From Verrucomicrobiales bacterium (GTDB taxonomy: Bacteria; Verrucomicrobiota; Verrucomicrobiia; Limisphaerales; CAIMTB01), in the NCBI GenBank assembly GCA_016795425.1, contig JAEUHG010000067.1, forward strand, positions 115,103 through 179,102: 64,000 nucleotides of DNA, given 5' to 3'. The notes beneath the pieces are model-generated. The model searched no databases. It had not been told where the DNA came from and saw nothing but the letters and a program-made list of their open reading frames with translations. This document shows positions 9,005 through 18,466 of the stretch, one piece after another. Each line of letters starts with the position of its first letter. The stretch's first letter is position 1. Position numbers and translations under genes: made by a program.

Positions 9005-10150
9005 ATGGCCAAACGCGATTACTACGAGGTGCTGGGCGTCGAGAAGGGGGCTTCGGCGGACGACATTAAGAAGGTCTACCGGAAGCTGGCTCTCAAGTAT
9101 CATCCCGACAAGAACCCAGGCGACAAGGTGGCGGAGGAGAAGTTCAAGGAATTGAGCGAGGCGTACGAAGTCCTGAGCGATCCCCAGAAGCGGGCGGCTT
9201 TTGATGAATACGGCCATGCGGCCTTCGATCCGCGGGCACGCGCCGCAGGTCGCGGAGCTCCTGGCGGCGGCGGGTTCCATGATCCCTTTGAGATCTTTCG
9301 TGAGGTGTTCGGAAATAGCGGGGGCATCTTCAGCGAGTTATTCGGCGAGGGGCGGGCGGCAGATCCCACGGCACCGGCGCGCGGTGCGGACCTCCGTTTC
9401 GATCTCCAGATCACGCTCGAAGAGGCGGTGCTCGGCGCGGAAAAGGAATTGAACCTCACTCGGCCCGAAACCTGTGACCAGTGTCACGGACGTGGTGCCG
9501 AGGCGGGATCGGCGCTGAAGCCGTGTGTCACCTGCGGTGGGCGCGGCCAGGTGGAGACTTCGCGGGGTATTTTCCGCATCGCCCAGACCTGCCCGCGCTG
9601 CGAAGGCGCCGGACGCGTCATTGAAAAGCCGTGCCGCGCCTGCCGCGGCTCCGGGCGCAAGGACAAGTCCTCCAAAGTGAAGATCCGCATTCCGGCAGGC
9701 GTGGATACCGGCACGCGCCTGCGGTCGATGGGCAACGGCGAAGGCGGCCTTCGCGGCGGGCCATCGGGCGATCTTTACGTCATTTTGCATGTCCGGGAGC
9801 ACGAGATTTTCCGGCGCGAAGACGACGACCTGCTCTGTGACGTGCCGATCAGTTTCGTGCAGGCGGCCTTGGGGGCTGAGATCGAGGTGCCGACCTTGTC
9901 GGGTCGGGCATCGATTCGCATTCCCGCCGGCACCCAACCCGGGACGGTGTTCCGCCTGAAAGGCAAAGGCGTGAAGAACCTTCAGGGGCTTGGGTATGGC
10001 GATCTGTTGGTGCGCGTCGCACTGGAGGTTCCGACCCATCTGTCGTCGGCGCAGCGGGGCAAGCTCGAGGAGTTTGCCGCGTTGTGTGACAACAACAGTC
10101 ATCCCCAGGCGAAATCCTTCTTCGAGCGCGCCAAGGAGTTCTTCAAGTAA
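9005..10150 (+). CDS. dnaJ: Chaperone protein DnaJ
   Basis: Hsp40 cochaperone that delivers substrates to DnaK and stimulates its ATPase. 381 residues. It has an N-terminal J domain with the essential HPD ([10 protein letters not shown]), a Gly/Phe-rich linker with GGGGFHDPF, then a zinc-binding region with four CxxCxGxG-type repeats ([32 protein letters not shown]), all eight cysteines present. C-terminal substrate-binding domains follow ([15 protein letters not shown]). Full-length type I DnaJ. It is coupled to grpE (3-base gap) and followed closely by rsmE, a common bacterial order. Confidence 0.97.
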   Translation: MAKRDYYEVLGVEKGASADDIKKVYRKLALKYHPDKNPGDKVAEEKFKELSEAYEVLSDPQKRAAFDEYGHAAFDPRARAAGRGAPGGGGFHDPFEIFREVFGNSGGIFSELFGEGRAADPTAPARGADLRFDLQITLEEAVLGAEKELNLTRPETCDQCHGRGAEAGSALKPCVTCGGRGQVETSRGIFRIAQTCPRCEGAGRVIEKPCRACRGSGRKDKSSKVKIRIPAGVDTGTRLRSMGNGEGGLRGGPSGDLYVILHVREHEIFRREDDDLLCDVPISFVQAALGAEIEVPTLSGRASIRIPAGTQPGTVFRLKGKGVKNLQGLGYGDLLVRVALEVPTHLSSAQRGKLEEFAALCDNNSHPQAKSFFERAKEFFK

Positions 10151-10203
10151 CGACGGTGACCCGGCGTGCCGGGCGGCTCACTCGAGATCCAGGTCCACTA
10201 CCC

Positions 10204-10980
10204 GTGCATCGATTCTTCGTCGCCCCGGAGCAGGTCGGCGCCGAGCGGGTCACCCTCGACTCCGACGAGAGCCATCACGCGATCAAGGTGCTTCGGCTCC
10301 AATACGGGGACACCGTTGAGTTGCTGGACGGTGCGGGCCGCATTCTCGAGGGGCGGATCGCTTCCACCGACCGGCGTGCCGTGGGGATTGAAGTGAGTCA
10401 GGTTCGCCGGCAGCCGGCGCCGCCTCCGGTCGCCCTGGCGCCCGCTCTGATCAAGGGGCGGGCCATGGATTGGATGATCCAAAAGGCGACTGAACTCGGG
10501 GCAACCGCCATTTCTCCCCTGGTGCTGGATCGATCGGTGGTGCGCGTCGCTGCCACCGAGGCGGACACCTGGATGGGCGGTTGGCGGACCACTTGCCTGG
10601 AAGCCTGCAAACAGTGTGGCAACGCCTGGATGCCTCGACTGGATCCGCCTCGAACCCTGGAGGCGTTTCTGCACCGTCGACGGCCGGGATTGCTGGTGGT
10701 GGCGAGCTTGCTTCCCGAGGCCGGCGAGGCGCGCCGAATTCTGAATTCGACGGAGGCTGTCGAAACGGTGACGTTGGTGATCGGCCCGGAGGGGGACTTC
10801 TCCGAGCGCGAGTCGGCGGCGTTGTTGGCCGCCGGGGCCCGGCCAATGAGTCTTGGGCCGCTGGTCCTTCGGGCCGAAACCGCCGCAACCGCTGGCCTGG
10901 CGGTGTTGCAGCACGAATTGGCGTGTCGCCCGATCAAAGCCCGACAAAACGCCGGGGAGCGGGATGGGCAGGGTCCGTAG
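10204..10980 (+). CDS. rsmE: 16S rRNA (uracil-1498-N3)-methyltransferase RsmE
   Basis: SAM-dependent methylation of U1498 in 16S rRNA. About 258 residues from a GTG at 10204, which gives the family-typical beginning VHRFFV; another GTG at 10156, only 5 bases after the dnaJ stop, would add 16 residues. N-terminal PUA-like domain with SHHAIKVLRL, then the SPOUT (knotted) domain: KGRAMDWMIQKATELGA, VIGPEGDFSERE and the knot region LGPLVLRAETAATAGLAVLQ. All signature motifs are intact. Third gene of the grpE-dnaJ-rsmE run; ends 47 bases from the convergent hydrolase gene. Confidence 0.93.
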   Translation: MHRFFVAPEQVGAERVTLDSDESHHAIKVLRLQYGDTVELLDGAGRILEGRIASTDRRAVGIEVSQVRRQPAPPPVALAPALIKGRAMDWMIQKATELGATAISPLVLDRSVVRVAATEADTWMGGWRTTCLEACKQCGNAWMPRLDPPRTLEAFLHRRRPGLLVVASLLPEAGEARRILNSTEAVETVTLVIGPEGDFSERESAALLAAGARPMSLGPLVLRAETAATAGLAVLQHELACRPIKARQNAGERDGQGP

Positions 10981-11027
10981 TGATGTCGGCGGCCTGAACT
11001 GGGGAAGATCCCTTCAACGCGGGTCCG

Positions 11028-11897
11028 CTACTTTGCCTTTAGGCTGTTGTAGGTGATCTCGAGCCACCGGCTCGTATTGATGAAGCCGGTACCCCAGTCC
11101 TTCCATTTTTCGGGCAACCCGGCCTCTTTGACCTGGTCAAGGGTCTTTCCGGCTTCGATGGCCTTGCGGACGATGCCGGTGGTCTCCACGAGCATGTCGC
11201 GAAAGCGGCGCAGATCGTCGACCGTCGCCAAGGGACCATGGCCAGGAATGATCTTGGCGTCGGGGGGCGCCAGTTTGAGGGCGGTCTCCACATTGCGCAC
11301 GTAGCCGGCGACCTCACCGCCACTGCCCAGGTCGATGAATGGGAACTTGCCGTTGAAGAACTGGTCCCCGAGATGCAGGACCTTGGACTTGGTGAAATAG
11401 ACGTAGCAGTCGCCGTCGGTGTGACCGGGCGGCAGTGAGACGACACGGATCGTCTCGCCGTTGAAATGCAGCGTGAGACCCTGGTCGTGAGTGATGTCGG
11501 GCAGGCCTTCGGGAGCGACGGCGGGATTGGTCTTCTCGGTCAGGCGTCGGCGCACGTTGTCATGCGCGATCACCGTGCCCTGTTTGCCGAAGAACTCGTT
11601 GCCGCCGGTGTGGTCACCGTGCCAATGGGTGTTGAGCACATAGTGCAGTTTGCCGTCGCCGAGGCGTTTGAGGGCGGCTTCAATTTTTGGGGCCAGGGGC
11701 GCGAACTGGGTGTCGACGATGAGCACACCGTCCGAGCCGATGCATACCCCGATGTTGCCACCGGCACCTTCCAGCATGTGAACGTCGCCCGCGACCGGAG
11801 TGGTCTTGATGGTGACATTGTCGAAATTGCCCTGGGCCAGGCCCAGGCAGGCCGGCAGGAAGGTGAGTGCGAAAGCAGTTTGTCTGATGAGACGCAT
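11028..11897 (-). CDS. Exported metallo-beta-lactamase-fold hydrolase
   Basis: 289 residues starting at MRLIRQTAFALTFLPACLGL, a clear signal peptide, so periplasmic. The metallo-beta-lactamase fold is indicated by the zinc motif THWHGDHTGGN and later GHTDGD, GDQFFNG and IPGHGPLATVDDL. The arrangement resembles the SoxH/quinoprotein-relay group of zinc hydrolases rather than true beta-lactamases; the substrate cannot be told from sequence. The frame continues upstream for 65 codons without homology-like content, so the ATG at 11897 ahead of the signal peptide is chosen. Divergent from the prepilin-like gene; the 184 bases between them must hold both promoters. Confidence 0.88.
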   Translation of the reverse strand: MRLIRQTAFALTFLPACLGLAQGNFDNVTIKTTPVAGDVHMLEGAGGNIGVCIGSDGVLIVDTQFAPLAPKIEAALKRLGDGKLHYVLNTHWHGDHTGGNEFFGKQGTVIAHDNVRRRLTEKTNPAVAPEGLPDITHDQGLTLHFNGETIRVVSLPPGHTDGDCYVYFTKSKVLHLGDQFFNGKFPFIDLGSGGEVAGYVRNVETALKLAPPDAKIIPGHGPLATVDDLRRFRDMLVETTGIVRKAIEAGKTLDQVKEAGLPEKWKDWGTGFINTSRWLEITYNSLKAK

Positions 11898-12081
11898 GTG
11901 GATGAAGAATGACAGGGTCTGTGGCTGAGTCTCAAGCCTGGCGACTTTGAATCTCCGGCACAGGTGGCGGCCGCCATTCTGCAACCGGGGCCGAGGCGAT
12001 CGTCGCGGAGTCGGCGCGAATGCACCTGGGCATCGCAACAACCACTCGCCGCTAATGGGGACAATAAGGCAAAAGGAGGAC

Positions 12082-12882
12082 ATGCGGCCCAAGTCTTACC
12101 GTCGCGACCGAGGATTCACGTTGATCGAGCTCCTGGTGGTGATCGCGATCATTGCGATCCTGGCCAGCATGCTGTTGCCGGCGCTGGGAAGGGCAAAGAG
12201 CAAGGCCCATAGCATCAAGTGCCTCGGCAATCTGAAGCAACTCGGGTTGGCGAACTTCATGTACATCAGCGACACCGACAAGATCCTCCCCTACCGGATC
12301 AGCGACGATCTGTGGCAGGCGGGTTTGATTGAGCACTACGCGCGGGTCGACCAAGTGAAGTTCTGTCCCGTCGCGCCCTATAGTCCGAAGAAGCCGGTTG
12401 GATCGGCCGTGTCGGCCTGGGTTTGGGGATCGGCGATGAAACCGGGGACCCGGGAACCCAAGTGGGCCGGCAGCTACGCACTCAACGGCTGGATGTACGC
12501 CGGCGACTGGCCGGACGCCCAGGGCCTTTTTCCAAGTGTGAAGAACGCCTTCCGGGCGGAGTCCGACATTTCCAAGACGTCGCTGACGCCGGTCTTCATG
12601 GATGCCATGTGGATTGATGCGTGGCCGCAGGAGAAGGACGCCCCGGCGCGGAACCTGATGGAGGGCGACGCCAACGCGAATGCGGGGATGTCCCGCTTGA
12701 CCATCTCCCGGCATGGTTCCGGCCTATCGACCGCCTTCAAAAACGTGACGCCAGGATCGCGGTTGCCGGGAGCGATCAATCTGGTGTTTGCCGACGGTCA
12801 TGCGGGCATATCGCCACTCGAAAAGCTGTGGGAATTGTCGTGGCACAAGAACTGGACCAACCCTCCGACGCGTCCGAAATGA
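12082..12882 (+). CDS. Prepilin-like protein with type IV N-terminal methylation motif
   Basis: 266 residues. The start is fixed by a strong ribosome binding site (AGGAGG at 12074-12079, 2 bases before the ATG). The class III signal is [22 protein letters not shown]: cleavage after Gly with Phe+1 and Glu+5, followed by the hydrophobic helix used in pilus or pseudopilus packing. The downstream part has the planctomycete/verrucomicrobial pseudopilin style, with [15 protein letters not shown] after the helix and VFADGHAG near the C-terminus. Such proteins occur in large paralogous sets in these phyla and probably serve type II secretion or pseudopilus-like assemblies. No assembly genes are nearby, so it is an orphan here. 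Confidence 0.9.
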   Translation: MRPKSYRRDRGFTLIELLVVIAIIAILASMLLPALGRAKSKAHSIKCLGNLKQLGLANFMYISDTDKILPYRISDDLWQAGLIEHYARVDQVKFCPVAPYSPKKPVGSAVSAWVWGSAMKPGTREPKWAGSYALNGWMYAGDWPDAQGLFPSVKNAFRAESDISKTSLTPVFMDAMWIDAWPQEKDAPARNLMEGDANANAGMSRLTISRHGSGLSTAFKNVTPGSRLPGAINLVFADGHAGISPLEKLWELSWHKNWTNPPTRPK

Positions 12883-12909
12883 AGGTGGGCAGGGGAGTGG
12901 GGGGGCGCA

Positions 12910-13617
12910 TCAATCCAAGGCGCGTTCCAGGCCGGTGACCACGGCGTCGAGCACCCGAATGCGGGCGTGCAACTTGTCGTTGGCTTCCACGATGGTCCAC
13001 GGCGCGATCAGGGTGCTGGTCTTGAGGAGCATTTCGTCGGCGGCGGTCTCGTAATCCTCCCATTTTCCGCGATTCCGCCAATCTTCGTCGGTGATCTTCC
13101 AGCGTTTGTAGACGATGGACTGTCGTTCCTTGAAGCGCCGCAGTTGTTCGTCCTGGCTGATGTGCATCCAGAATTTGAAGAGAATGGCCCCGAAGTCGGC
13201 GAGGCCGCGTTCGAAATCGTTGATTTCGCTGTAGGCTCGCTTCCACGCGGCCTCGGAGCAGAACCCCTCCACCCGTTCGACCAGCACTCGCCCGTACCAG
13301 GAGCGGTCGAAGATGGCGATCTGGCCTTGTTCGGGCAGTCGGCGCCAAAAGCGATACAGATAATGTCGGTCTTTATCGTCGCCGGAGGGCGCGGCGATGG
13401 GCCAGACCACATAGCCACGAGGATCGAGTCGCTCGGTGAGGCGCTTGATGGCCGAGCCTTTGCCGGCGGCGTCCCAACCTTCAAAGGCGATCACGACCGG
13501 GCGTTTTCGACGGTAGACCTCGTAGCCCAGTAGGTGGAGCTGACTTTGAAGGACGCGCAACCGGCGCTTGTACGCGGGGCGGGCCAGTCGGAGCGACAGA
13601 TCGATTTTTTCAAGCAT
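12910..13617 (-). CDS. Polyphosphate kinase 2 family protein, canonical motifs (downstream gene of pair)
   Basis: 235 residues from ATG 13617. PPK2 enzymes move phosphate between polyphosphate and nucleotides. Signatures are complete: Walker A FEGWDAAGKGS and Walker B/lid IFDRSWYGRVLVERVEGF, then the C-terminal DEQLRRFKER and WKITDEDWRNR. These match the C-terminal, active half of two-domain polyphosphate:AMP phosphotransferase (class II PPK2), so AMP to ADP is a reasonable guess. The start overlaps the end of the upstream PPK2 gene by 8 bases, suggesting translational coupling and perhaps a heteromer. A start further upstream in the frame would only duplicate sequence inside that gene. Confidence 0.92.
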   Translation of the reverse strand: MLEKIDLSLRLARPAYKRRLRVLQSQLHLLGYEVYRRKRPVVIAFEGWDAAGKGSAIKRLTERLDPRGYVVWPIAAPSGDDKDRHYLYRFWRRLPEQGQIAIFDRSWYGRVLVERVEGFCSEAAWKRAYSEINDFERGLADFGAILFKFWMHISQDEQLRRFKERQSIVYKRWKITDEDWRNRGKWEDYETAADEMLLKTSTLIAPWTIVEANDKLHARIRVLDAVVTGLERALD

Positions 13618-14443
13618 GGGGGACCTCCCGTTTGGGGGTGCGCCGAACCGTCGACGCCGCGCGAGCGGGTGAACCACGCCGCGCGGTGGGAGGCTGGGGG
13701 GCGCGGGCCGGGGCGCGTTCGGGCTTTGCGGCGGTTTTGGGCAGGTGGGCTTCCAGGGTGCGGATCAGTGCCTCGAGCAGGGCCAGTCGGGTGTGGTACT
13801 TGTCCCCAGCTGCGAGGATCACCCACGGGGCCTTGGGAGTATCCGTTCGGGCCAGGGCTTCCTCGACGTACTCATGATAGCGCTTGTAGTGCTTGTGCTG
13901 GAGGGCGTCCTCGTCGCAGATCTGCCAACGCGCGGTCTTGTCCTTGAGTAGTTTCTTGAAACGACGGCTTTGTTCCTTGCGCGAGATGTGCAGCCAGAAC
14001 TTGATGATTACCGTGCCGTCGGCGGCGAGTTGTTCCTCAAAACTCTGGATATCGTGGAAGGCGCTTTCGATGTCGCGGCCGCGCACGGTTTTGTCGAGTC
14101 GCTCGACAAGCACGCGGCGGTACCAGGAGGTGTCGAACACCACCATCTGGCCGTAGGAAGGCAGCTTCAGCCAGAAGCGGTGCAGCCACGGGAAGCGTTG
14201 TTCGGCGGTGCGCGGCGGCGTGATGGGGACGACGCGAAAACCGCGCGGGTCGAGGCGCTCGGCCAGGGTGCTGATGGTGCTGCCTTTTCCCGAGGCAGCC
14301 CAGCCTTCGATCACCACCATCACCGGGATGCGGGCCTGGAACAGGGCGTGTTCCAGGTCGTAAAGGCGTCGTTGCAGGACGGGGAGCCGCCGACGGTACT
14401 CCGTCTTGGTGACCGCAGCGTCGAAGTCGAGTTTCTCAAGCAT
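13610..14443 (-). CDS. Polyphosphate kinase 2 family protein, altered active-site motifs (upstream gene of pair)
   Basis: 277 residues from ATG 14443. Same fold and start (MLEKLDFDAAV against MLEKIDLSLRL) as its downstream partner. The Walker A reads GWAASGKGS instead of GWDAAGKG, and the lid motif reads FDTSWYRRVLVERL instead of FDRSWYGR. The Asp and Arg that are near-invariant in active PPK2 are therefore replaced, and catalysis may be weak or absent. In two-domain polyphosphate:AMP phosphotransferases the N-terminal half is degenerate in a comparable way. The last 40 residues are a basic Ala/Pro/Arg-rich tail (AAKPERAPARAP and on) with no partner-like equivalent. Overlaps the next gene by 8 bases. 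Confidence 0.9.
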   Translation of the reverse strand: MLEKLDFDAAVTKTEYRRRLPVLQRRLYDLEHALFQARIPVMVVIEGWAASGKGSTISTLAERLDPRGFRVVPITPPRTAEQRFPWLHRFWLKLPSYGQMVVFDTSWYRRVLVERLDKTVRGRDIESAFHDIQSFEEQLAADGTVIIKFWLHISRKEQSRRFKKLLKDKTARWQICDEDALQHKHYKRYHEYVEEALARTDTPKAPWVILAAGDKYHTRLALLEALIRTLEAHLPKTAAKPERAPARAPQPPTARRGSPARAASTVRRTPKREVPHA

Positions 14444-14604
14444 GGAAGATGAGGTGTCCCTGGGGCGGGTCCCGCGGGGATGGGCGGTCTTCCCCAACCG
14501 TCCGTGGTCCGTACCCGTCCTTGGAATGCCCGATGCGACGCCGGGGCAGGGGGATAAGTCAAGATGGGCTTTTGCGACTGGGCAACGGGAGAGGACCTGA
14601 TTCA

Positions 14605-15378
14605 ATGGCGGCCATGCCGGATGCATCGTTGCCATTGGAGGGGCGGGTGGCCCTGGTCACGGGAAGTTCAGCGGGGCTTGGCAAGGCGATCGCGATGGGG
14701 CTGGCGGCCGCCGGAGCGCGGGTGGGTCTCAACTTCGCGCACCAGGTCGGGCGGGCGGAGTCGGCGCTGCGCGAGATGCGGCAGCAGGGGTGGGTGGGAG
14801 CGCTGTTCCAAGCCGACGTGACGCGCGAGGCGGAAGTGAAGCGCCTGGTGAACGAGTGCGTGGCGACGCTGGGGCCGGTCGACATCCTGGTGATCAACGC
14901 CACTTCGGACCAGCCGCAGCGCCCGGTCGAGGAGTACGATTGGGCGTTCGTGCAGCAGATGCTCGATTACTTTGTCAAAAGCCCGTTTCTTCTGGTGCAG
15001 GCCTGTTTGCCGCACATGAAAGCGCAGCGCTGGGGCAGGGTGATCAACATTGGTTCGGAGGTGGTGGCCCGCGGCGTACCGAATTTCACCGCCTACGTGG
15101 CGGCAAAAGGCGGTCAGAACGGCTTGCACCGCAGCCTGGCGACGGAATTGGCGCCCCACGGCATCACGGTGAACATGATCGCCCCCGGTTGGATTCCGGT
15201 GGAACGCCACGCTGGTGCGCCCCAAGCCGAGAAGGAAGCCTACCTTGCGGGCGTTCCGGCGAAGCGCTGGGGAGTGCCTGAGGACGTGGCGGCGGCGGCG
15301 GTTTACCTGGCGGGTGAAGGTGCGTCCTTCGTCACGGGCCAGACGTTGCACGTGAACGGCGGCTTGACGGTCTGCTAG
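14605..15378 (+). CDS. Short-chain dehydrogenase/reductase (SDR), FabG-like
   Basis: 257 residues. Classical SDR: nucleotide-binding VTGSSAGLGKAI near the N-terminus, NAT in place of the usual NAG/NNAG at about 100, catalytic Ser in INIGSEV, YVAAKGG in place of the usual YxxxK with Tyr and Lys kept, and C-terminal FVTGQTLHVNGG. It probably reduces a keto group using NAD(P)H, but the substrate is unclear; FabG-like and sugar-type oxidoreductases share this pattern. The ATG at 14605 is chosen over an upstream frame extension that lacks conservation. Its TAG stop interlocks with the cysA stop on the other strand: both use the palindrome CTAG at 15375-15378. Confidence 0.88.
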   Translation: MAAMPDASLPLEGRVALVTGSSAGLGKAIAMGLAAAGARVGLNFAHQVGRAESALREMRQQGWVGALFQADVTREAEVKRLVNECVATLGPVDILVINATSDQPQRPVEEYDWAFVQQMLDYFVKSPFLLVQACLPHMKAQRWGRVINIGSEVVARGVPNFTAYVAAKGGQNGLHRSLATELAPHGITVNMIAPGWIPVERHAGAPQAEKEAYLAGVPAKRWGVPEDVAAAAVYLAGEGASFVTGQTLHVNGGLTVC

Positions 15379-16478
15379 ATATTCTCGGCGATGTGCGGCG
15401 GCGTGCGCTGCGGTGTCGCCAACTCCCCACCCAGCGGCGCATCGTCCCGTGCCAGCACCCGGTAGTTGCGGATTTGAAGGGAAACCTCGCGCCCATCCTC
15501 AAGCCCCAGCGTCGAGTATTCCTCCTTCGTCATGCGCCCGCGGATGATGAGTCCGGAGGGCAGTTCAAATTCGAGGCGGAGCAGGATGCCCAGAAAGTAG
15601 GTGTGACGCAGCGTGGCGCGGTGGGCGTATTGCCCAAGGTCGGTGGATACCGCCACCGCGTAGGGCCGGAAGCCGATGCGCACCTGGGTGCCATCGGGGG
15701 CGCCGTGGATGGGAAAGCCAATCTCGCCGGCCCGGGCCTGGCCGTCGCGAACGGTGGCTTCGAGCACATTCATGACACCGATGAAGCGTGCCACGAACTC
15801 GTTGGCAGGCTGCTCATAGACCTCGCGCGGAGTGCCGATCTGTTCGAGTCGTCCGCGCGAAAAGATGACGATCCGGTTGCTGACCTCCATGGCCTCCTCC
15901 TGGTCGTGGGTCACGAAGACCGTGGTGACGTTAAGGTCGTGGTGCAGACGCACCAGCCACTCGCGGAGTTCCTGGCGGATTTTGGCGTCGACCGCACCGA
16001 AGGGCTCGTCCAGCAACAGGACGTTGGGTTTGGGGGCCAGGGCGCGGGCGATCGCCACACGCTGGCGTTGGCCGCCGGAAAGTTGGTGGGGATAGCGTCG
16101 TTCCAGGCCGCTGAGATCGAACAATTGGATCAGTTCGGCGACGCGGGCATCCCGGTCGGCGCGGCTCCACTTCTTGATCTTGAGACCGAAGGCGATGTTG
16201 TCGTGGACGGACATCGTCTTGAAGAGGGCATAATTCTGGAACACGAAGCCGATGTTGCGCTTCTGGACGGGTAGATCATTGACGCGCTGGCCGCGGATAT
16301 GGATGTCGCCGGTGGTCGGCATTTCCAGGCCCGCGATCATGCGGAGCACGGTGGTCTTTCCGCCGCCGCTGGGGCCGAGCAGCGCGACCAATTCGCCCTC
16401 CAGGATCGAGAGGTTGACGTCCTTGACGGCCACCACGTCGCCGAAGCGTTTGGAAATTCCCTGAAGAGTGATGCTCAT
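15375..16478 (-). CDS. cysA: Sulfate/thiosulfate ABC transporter ATP-binding protein CysA
   Basis: ATPase that powers import of sulfate or thiosulfate. 367 residues: Walker A GPSGGGKT (35-42), Q-loop FVFQNYALF, signature LSGGQRQ, Walker B VLLLDEPFGA, H-loop VFVTHD, then a C-terminal TOBE-like regulatory domain (about 240-350). Length and order fit CysA. Last gene of the sbp-cysT-cysW-cysA run; the gap to cysW is 6 bases. CysA-type ATPases are hard to separate from molybdate or spermidine ones by sequence alone; the neighbours decide it. Confidence 0.94.
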   Translation of the reverse strand: MSITLQGISKRFGDVVAVKDVNLSILEGELVALLGPSGGGKTTVLRMIAGLEMPTTGDIHIRGQRVNDLPVQKRNIGFVFQNYALFKTMSVHDNIAFGLKIKKWSRADRDARVAELIQLFDLSGLERRYPHQLSGGQRQRVAIARALAPKPNVLLLDEPFGAVDAKIRQELREWLVRLHHDLNVTTVFVTHDQEEAMEVSNRIVIFSRGRLEQIGTPREVYEQPANEFVARFIGVMNVLEATVRDGQARAGEIGFPIHGAPDGTQVRIGFRPYAVAVSTDLGQYAHRATLRHTYFLGILLRLEFELPSGLIIRGRMTKEEYSTLGLEDGREVSLQIRNYRVLARDDAPLGGELATPQRTPPHIAENI

Positions 16479-16484
16479 ACCAGG

Positions 16485-17405
16485 TCAGGAGGGGGGGAGG
16501 GACGACGGGTCATCGGCGGTTCGCTGGGCTTCTTCGAGGAGGGCATGCTGCTTCCATTCCAGGTAAGACTTGATGACCAGCGTGGCCAGGGCCAGCAGAG
16601 CCAGCAGGGACGCCACGGCGAAGGCGGCCGCCGCGTCGAAACCCTGGTAGAGCCGCTCCACGCACAGTGGCATGGTCTCCGTTTGTCCCGAGATGTGACC
16701 GGCGACGACGGAAACCGCACCGAATTCGCCCATCGTGCGCGCGTTGCAGAGAATGATGCCGTAGAGCAATCCCCATTTCACGGATGGCAGCGTGACGCGC
16801 CAGAAGGTCTGCCACCCGCTGGCCCCGAGGGTCATCGCGGCCTGTTCCTGCTCCGTGCCGGTGGCCTGCATCACCGGGATCAGTTCGCGGGCGACGAAGG
16901 GAAAGGTGACGAACAACGTGGCCAGGACGATGCCGGGTACGGCAAAAATGATCTGGATGTCGTGATCCTGGAGCCAGGGTCCCAGGTAACCGCGCATGCC
17001 GAACATCACCACGTAGATAAGGCCGGCCACCACCGGGGACACCGAGAACGGAAGATCGATCAGGGTGGTGAGCAGTGTCTTGCCGCGAAATTCGAACTTC
17101 GCCACACACCAGGCCGCCGCGATGCCGAACACGACATTCAGCGGGACCACGATGGCGGCGATCATCACCGTCAGGCGCACCGCCGATTGGGTTTCCGGAT
17201 CAGCAAGCGATTGGAAAAACTTCGGGATGCCCTTGGAGAACGCCTGGGCGAAGACATTCACCAAGGGGACCATGAGGAAAAGGAGCAGGAATCCAGCCGC
17301 TGTGGCGATCAACAGGCCGCGCACCAACGGCGTCTCTTCGGAGGCGCGGTCGGACTTCCGGTGGGTGTCCCGGAGGCGTCGAGTGGCGGGGGCGGGGGCG
17401 GACAT
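16485..17405 (-). CDS. cysW: Sulfate ABC transporter permease CysW
   Basis: Inner membrane subunit, 306 residues with six predicted membrane segments; the first is [19 protein letters not shown] (about 31-49). The EAA loop that docks on the ATPase is recognisable in [19 protein letters not shown], and the conserved [18 protein letters not shown] region follows. The N-terminal 25 residues are a charged cytoplasmic extension. Pairs with CysT as a heterodimeric channel. The gap to cysT is 9 bases. Confidence 0.94.
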   Translation of the reverse strand: MSAPAPATRRLRDTHRKSDRASEETPLVRGLLIATAAGFLLLFLMVPLVNVFAQAFSKGIPKFFQSLADPETQSAVRLTVMIAAIVVPLNVVFGIAAAWCVAKFEFRGKTLLTTLIDLPFSVSPVVAGLIYVVMFGMRGYLGPWLQDHDIQIIFAVPGIVLATLFVTFPFVARELIPVMQATGTEQEQAAMTLGASGWQTFWRVTLPSVKWGLLYGIILCNARTMGEFGAVSVVAGHISGQTETMPLCVERLYQGFDAAAAFAVASLLALLALATLVIKSYLEWKQHALLEEAQRTADDPSSLPPS

Positions 17406-17414
17406 GGCGGGAGG

Positions 17415-18239
17415 TTACTTCTGGAACCGGCTGGCCCAGCGCTCCAGGAGGTTGATCGAAACCAGCAGCGCGAAGGAGATGATCAGCATCACCACGGCGA
17501 TGGCCATGGCCTTGCCTTCCTCGTGCTCCTCCAAATGGATCACGATGAGCAACGGGGCAATCTCGGTTTTGTATTGAAGATTGCCGGCGATGAAGATCAC
17601 CGAGCCGTACTCTCCAACCGCACGGGCGAAGGCCAGCGCAAACCCGGTCAACAAGGCCGGAAGCAGACTCGGGGCGATCACCGTCAGGGCTGTCCGCCAT
17701 CGTCCCGCTCCCAAGGTCGCCGCAGCTTCCTCCGTCTCCCGCTCGAAGTCCTCCAATACCGGTTGAAGCGTTCGCACCACGAACGGCAGTCCCACGAAAG
17801 TCAACGCAATGATCACGCCGAGGGGCGAATAGGCCGCCTTGATCCCCAACGGTGCCAACCATTGGCCGATCCAACCGTTGTCGGCGAACAGATCGGACAA
17901 CGTCACGCCGGCCACCGCGGTGGGCAGCGCGAAGGGGAAGTCCACCAGGGCGTCCAGAAAGCGCTTGCCGAGGAACCGGTAGCGCACCAGGACCCAGGCG
18001 GTGATGGTCCCGAACACCGAGTTCAGCAACGCCGCAATGAACGAGGCGCCGAAGGTCAGCTTGTAAGCCGCCAGAGCGCGGTCGGCGGTCGCCAGGTTCC
18101 AGAATTGCGCCCAGGTCAGATCGAAGACGCGCAGGAAAAGTCCGCCCAGGGGAATGAGAACGATCACGCTCAGGTAGAAGAGCGTGTACCCCATGGTCAG
18201 GCCGAACCCAGGAAGGGCGTTGAACCTCTGGTGCCGCAT
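17415..18239 (-). CDS. cysT: Sulfate ABC transporter permease CysT (CysU)
   Basis: Inner membrane subunit, 274 residues from the ATG at 18239 (a TTG at 18293 would add 18 weakly conserved residues). Six membrane segments, starting with MGYTLFYLSVIVLIPLGGLF. The EAA loop is EEAAATLGAGRWRTALTVIAPS, followed by FARAVGEYGSVIFIAGN, the counterpart of the CysW motif. Family-typical length. Second gene of the importer operon, after the binding protein. Confidence 0.93.
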   Translation of the reverse strand: MRHQRFNALPGFGLTMGYTLFYLSVIVLIPLGGLFLRVFDLTWAQFWNLATADRALAAYKLTFGASFIAALLNSVFGTITAWVLVRYRFLGKRFLDALVDFPFALPTAVAGVTLSDLFADNGWIGQWLAPLGIKAAYSPLGVIIALTFVGLPFVVRTLQPVLEDFERETEEAAATLGAGRWRTALTVIAPSLLPALLTGFALAFARAVGEYGSVIFIAGNLQYKTEIAPLLIVIHLEEHEEGKAMAIAVVMLIISFALLVSINLLERWASRFQK

Positions 18240-18466
18240 CAACGATGGAAGCGTGAGATCGTGCAGATTCCCCGGGTGCTGTCCCGATCGCAAGCCGACG
18301 CTTCGGCGCGGACCGAAATGACCGGCCGCTCACGGCGAGGGCCCGCGGCGGCTGGAACGGCGAAAGACCGTGGATTCAGGAAGCAGCGAAACAAGCGAAG
18401 GTGCGCGCGAACGCGATGGATGGAGCTGGGACGGGAGATGATCCGTCGGTGTATCGGTGCCCGGAT

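Noticed and set aside
12910..14443. A frameshifted single PPK2 gene rather than two genes
   Set aside because: Each has its own ATG and homologous MLEK start, and the basic tail of the first gene reads cleanly to its stop, so two overlapping genes fit better; it remains worth checking.
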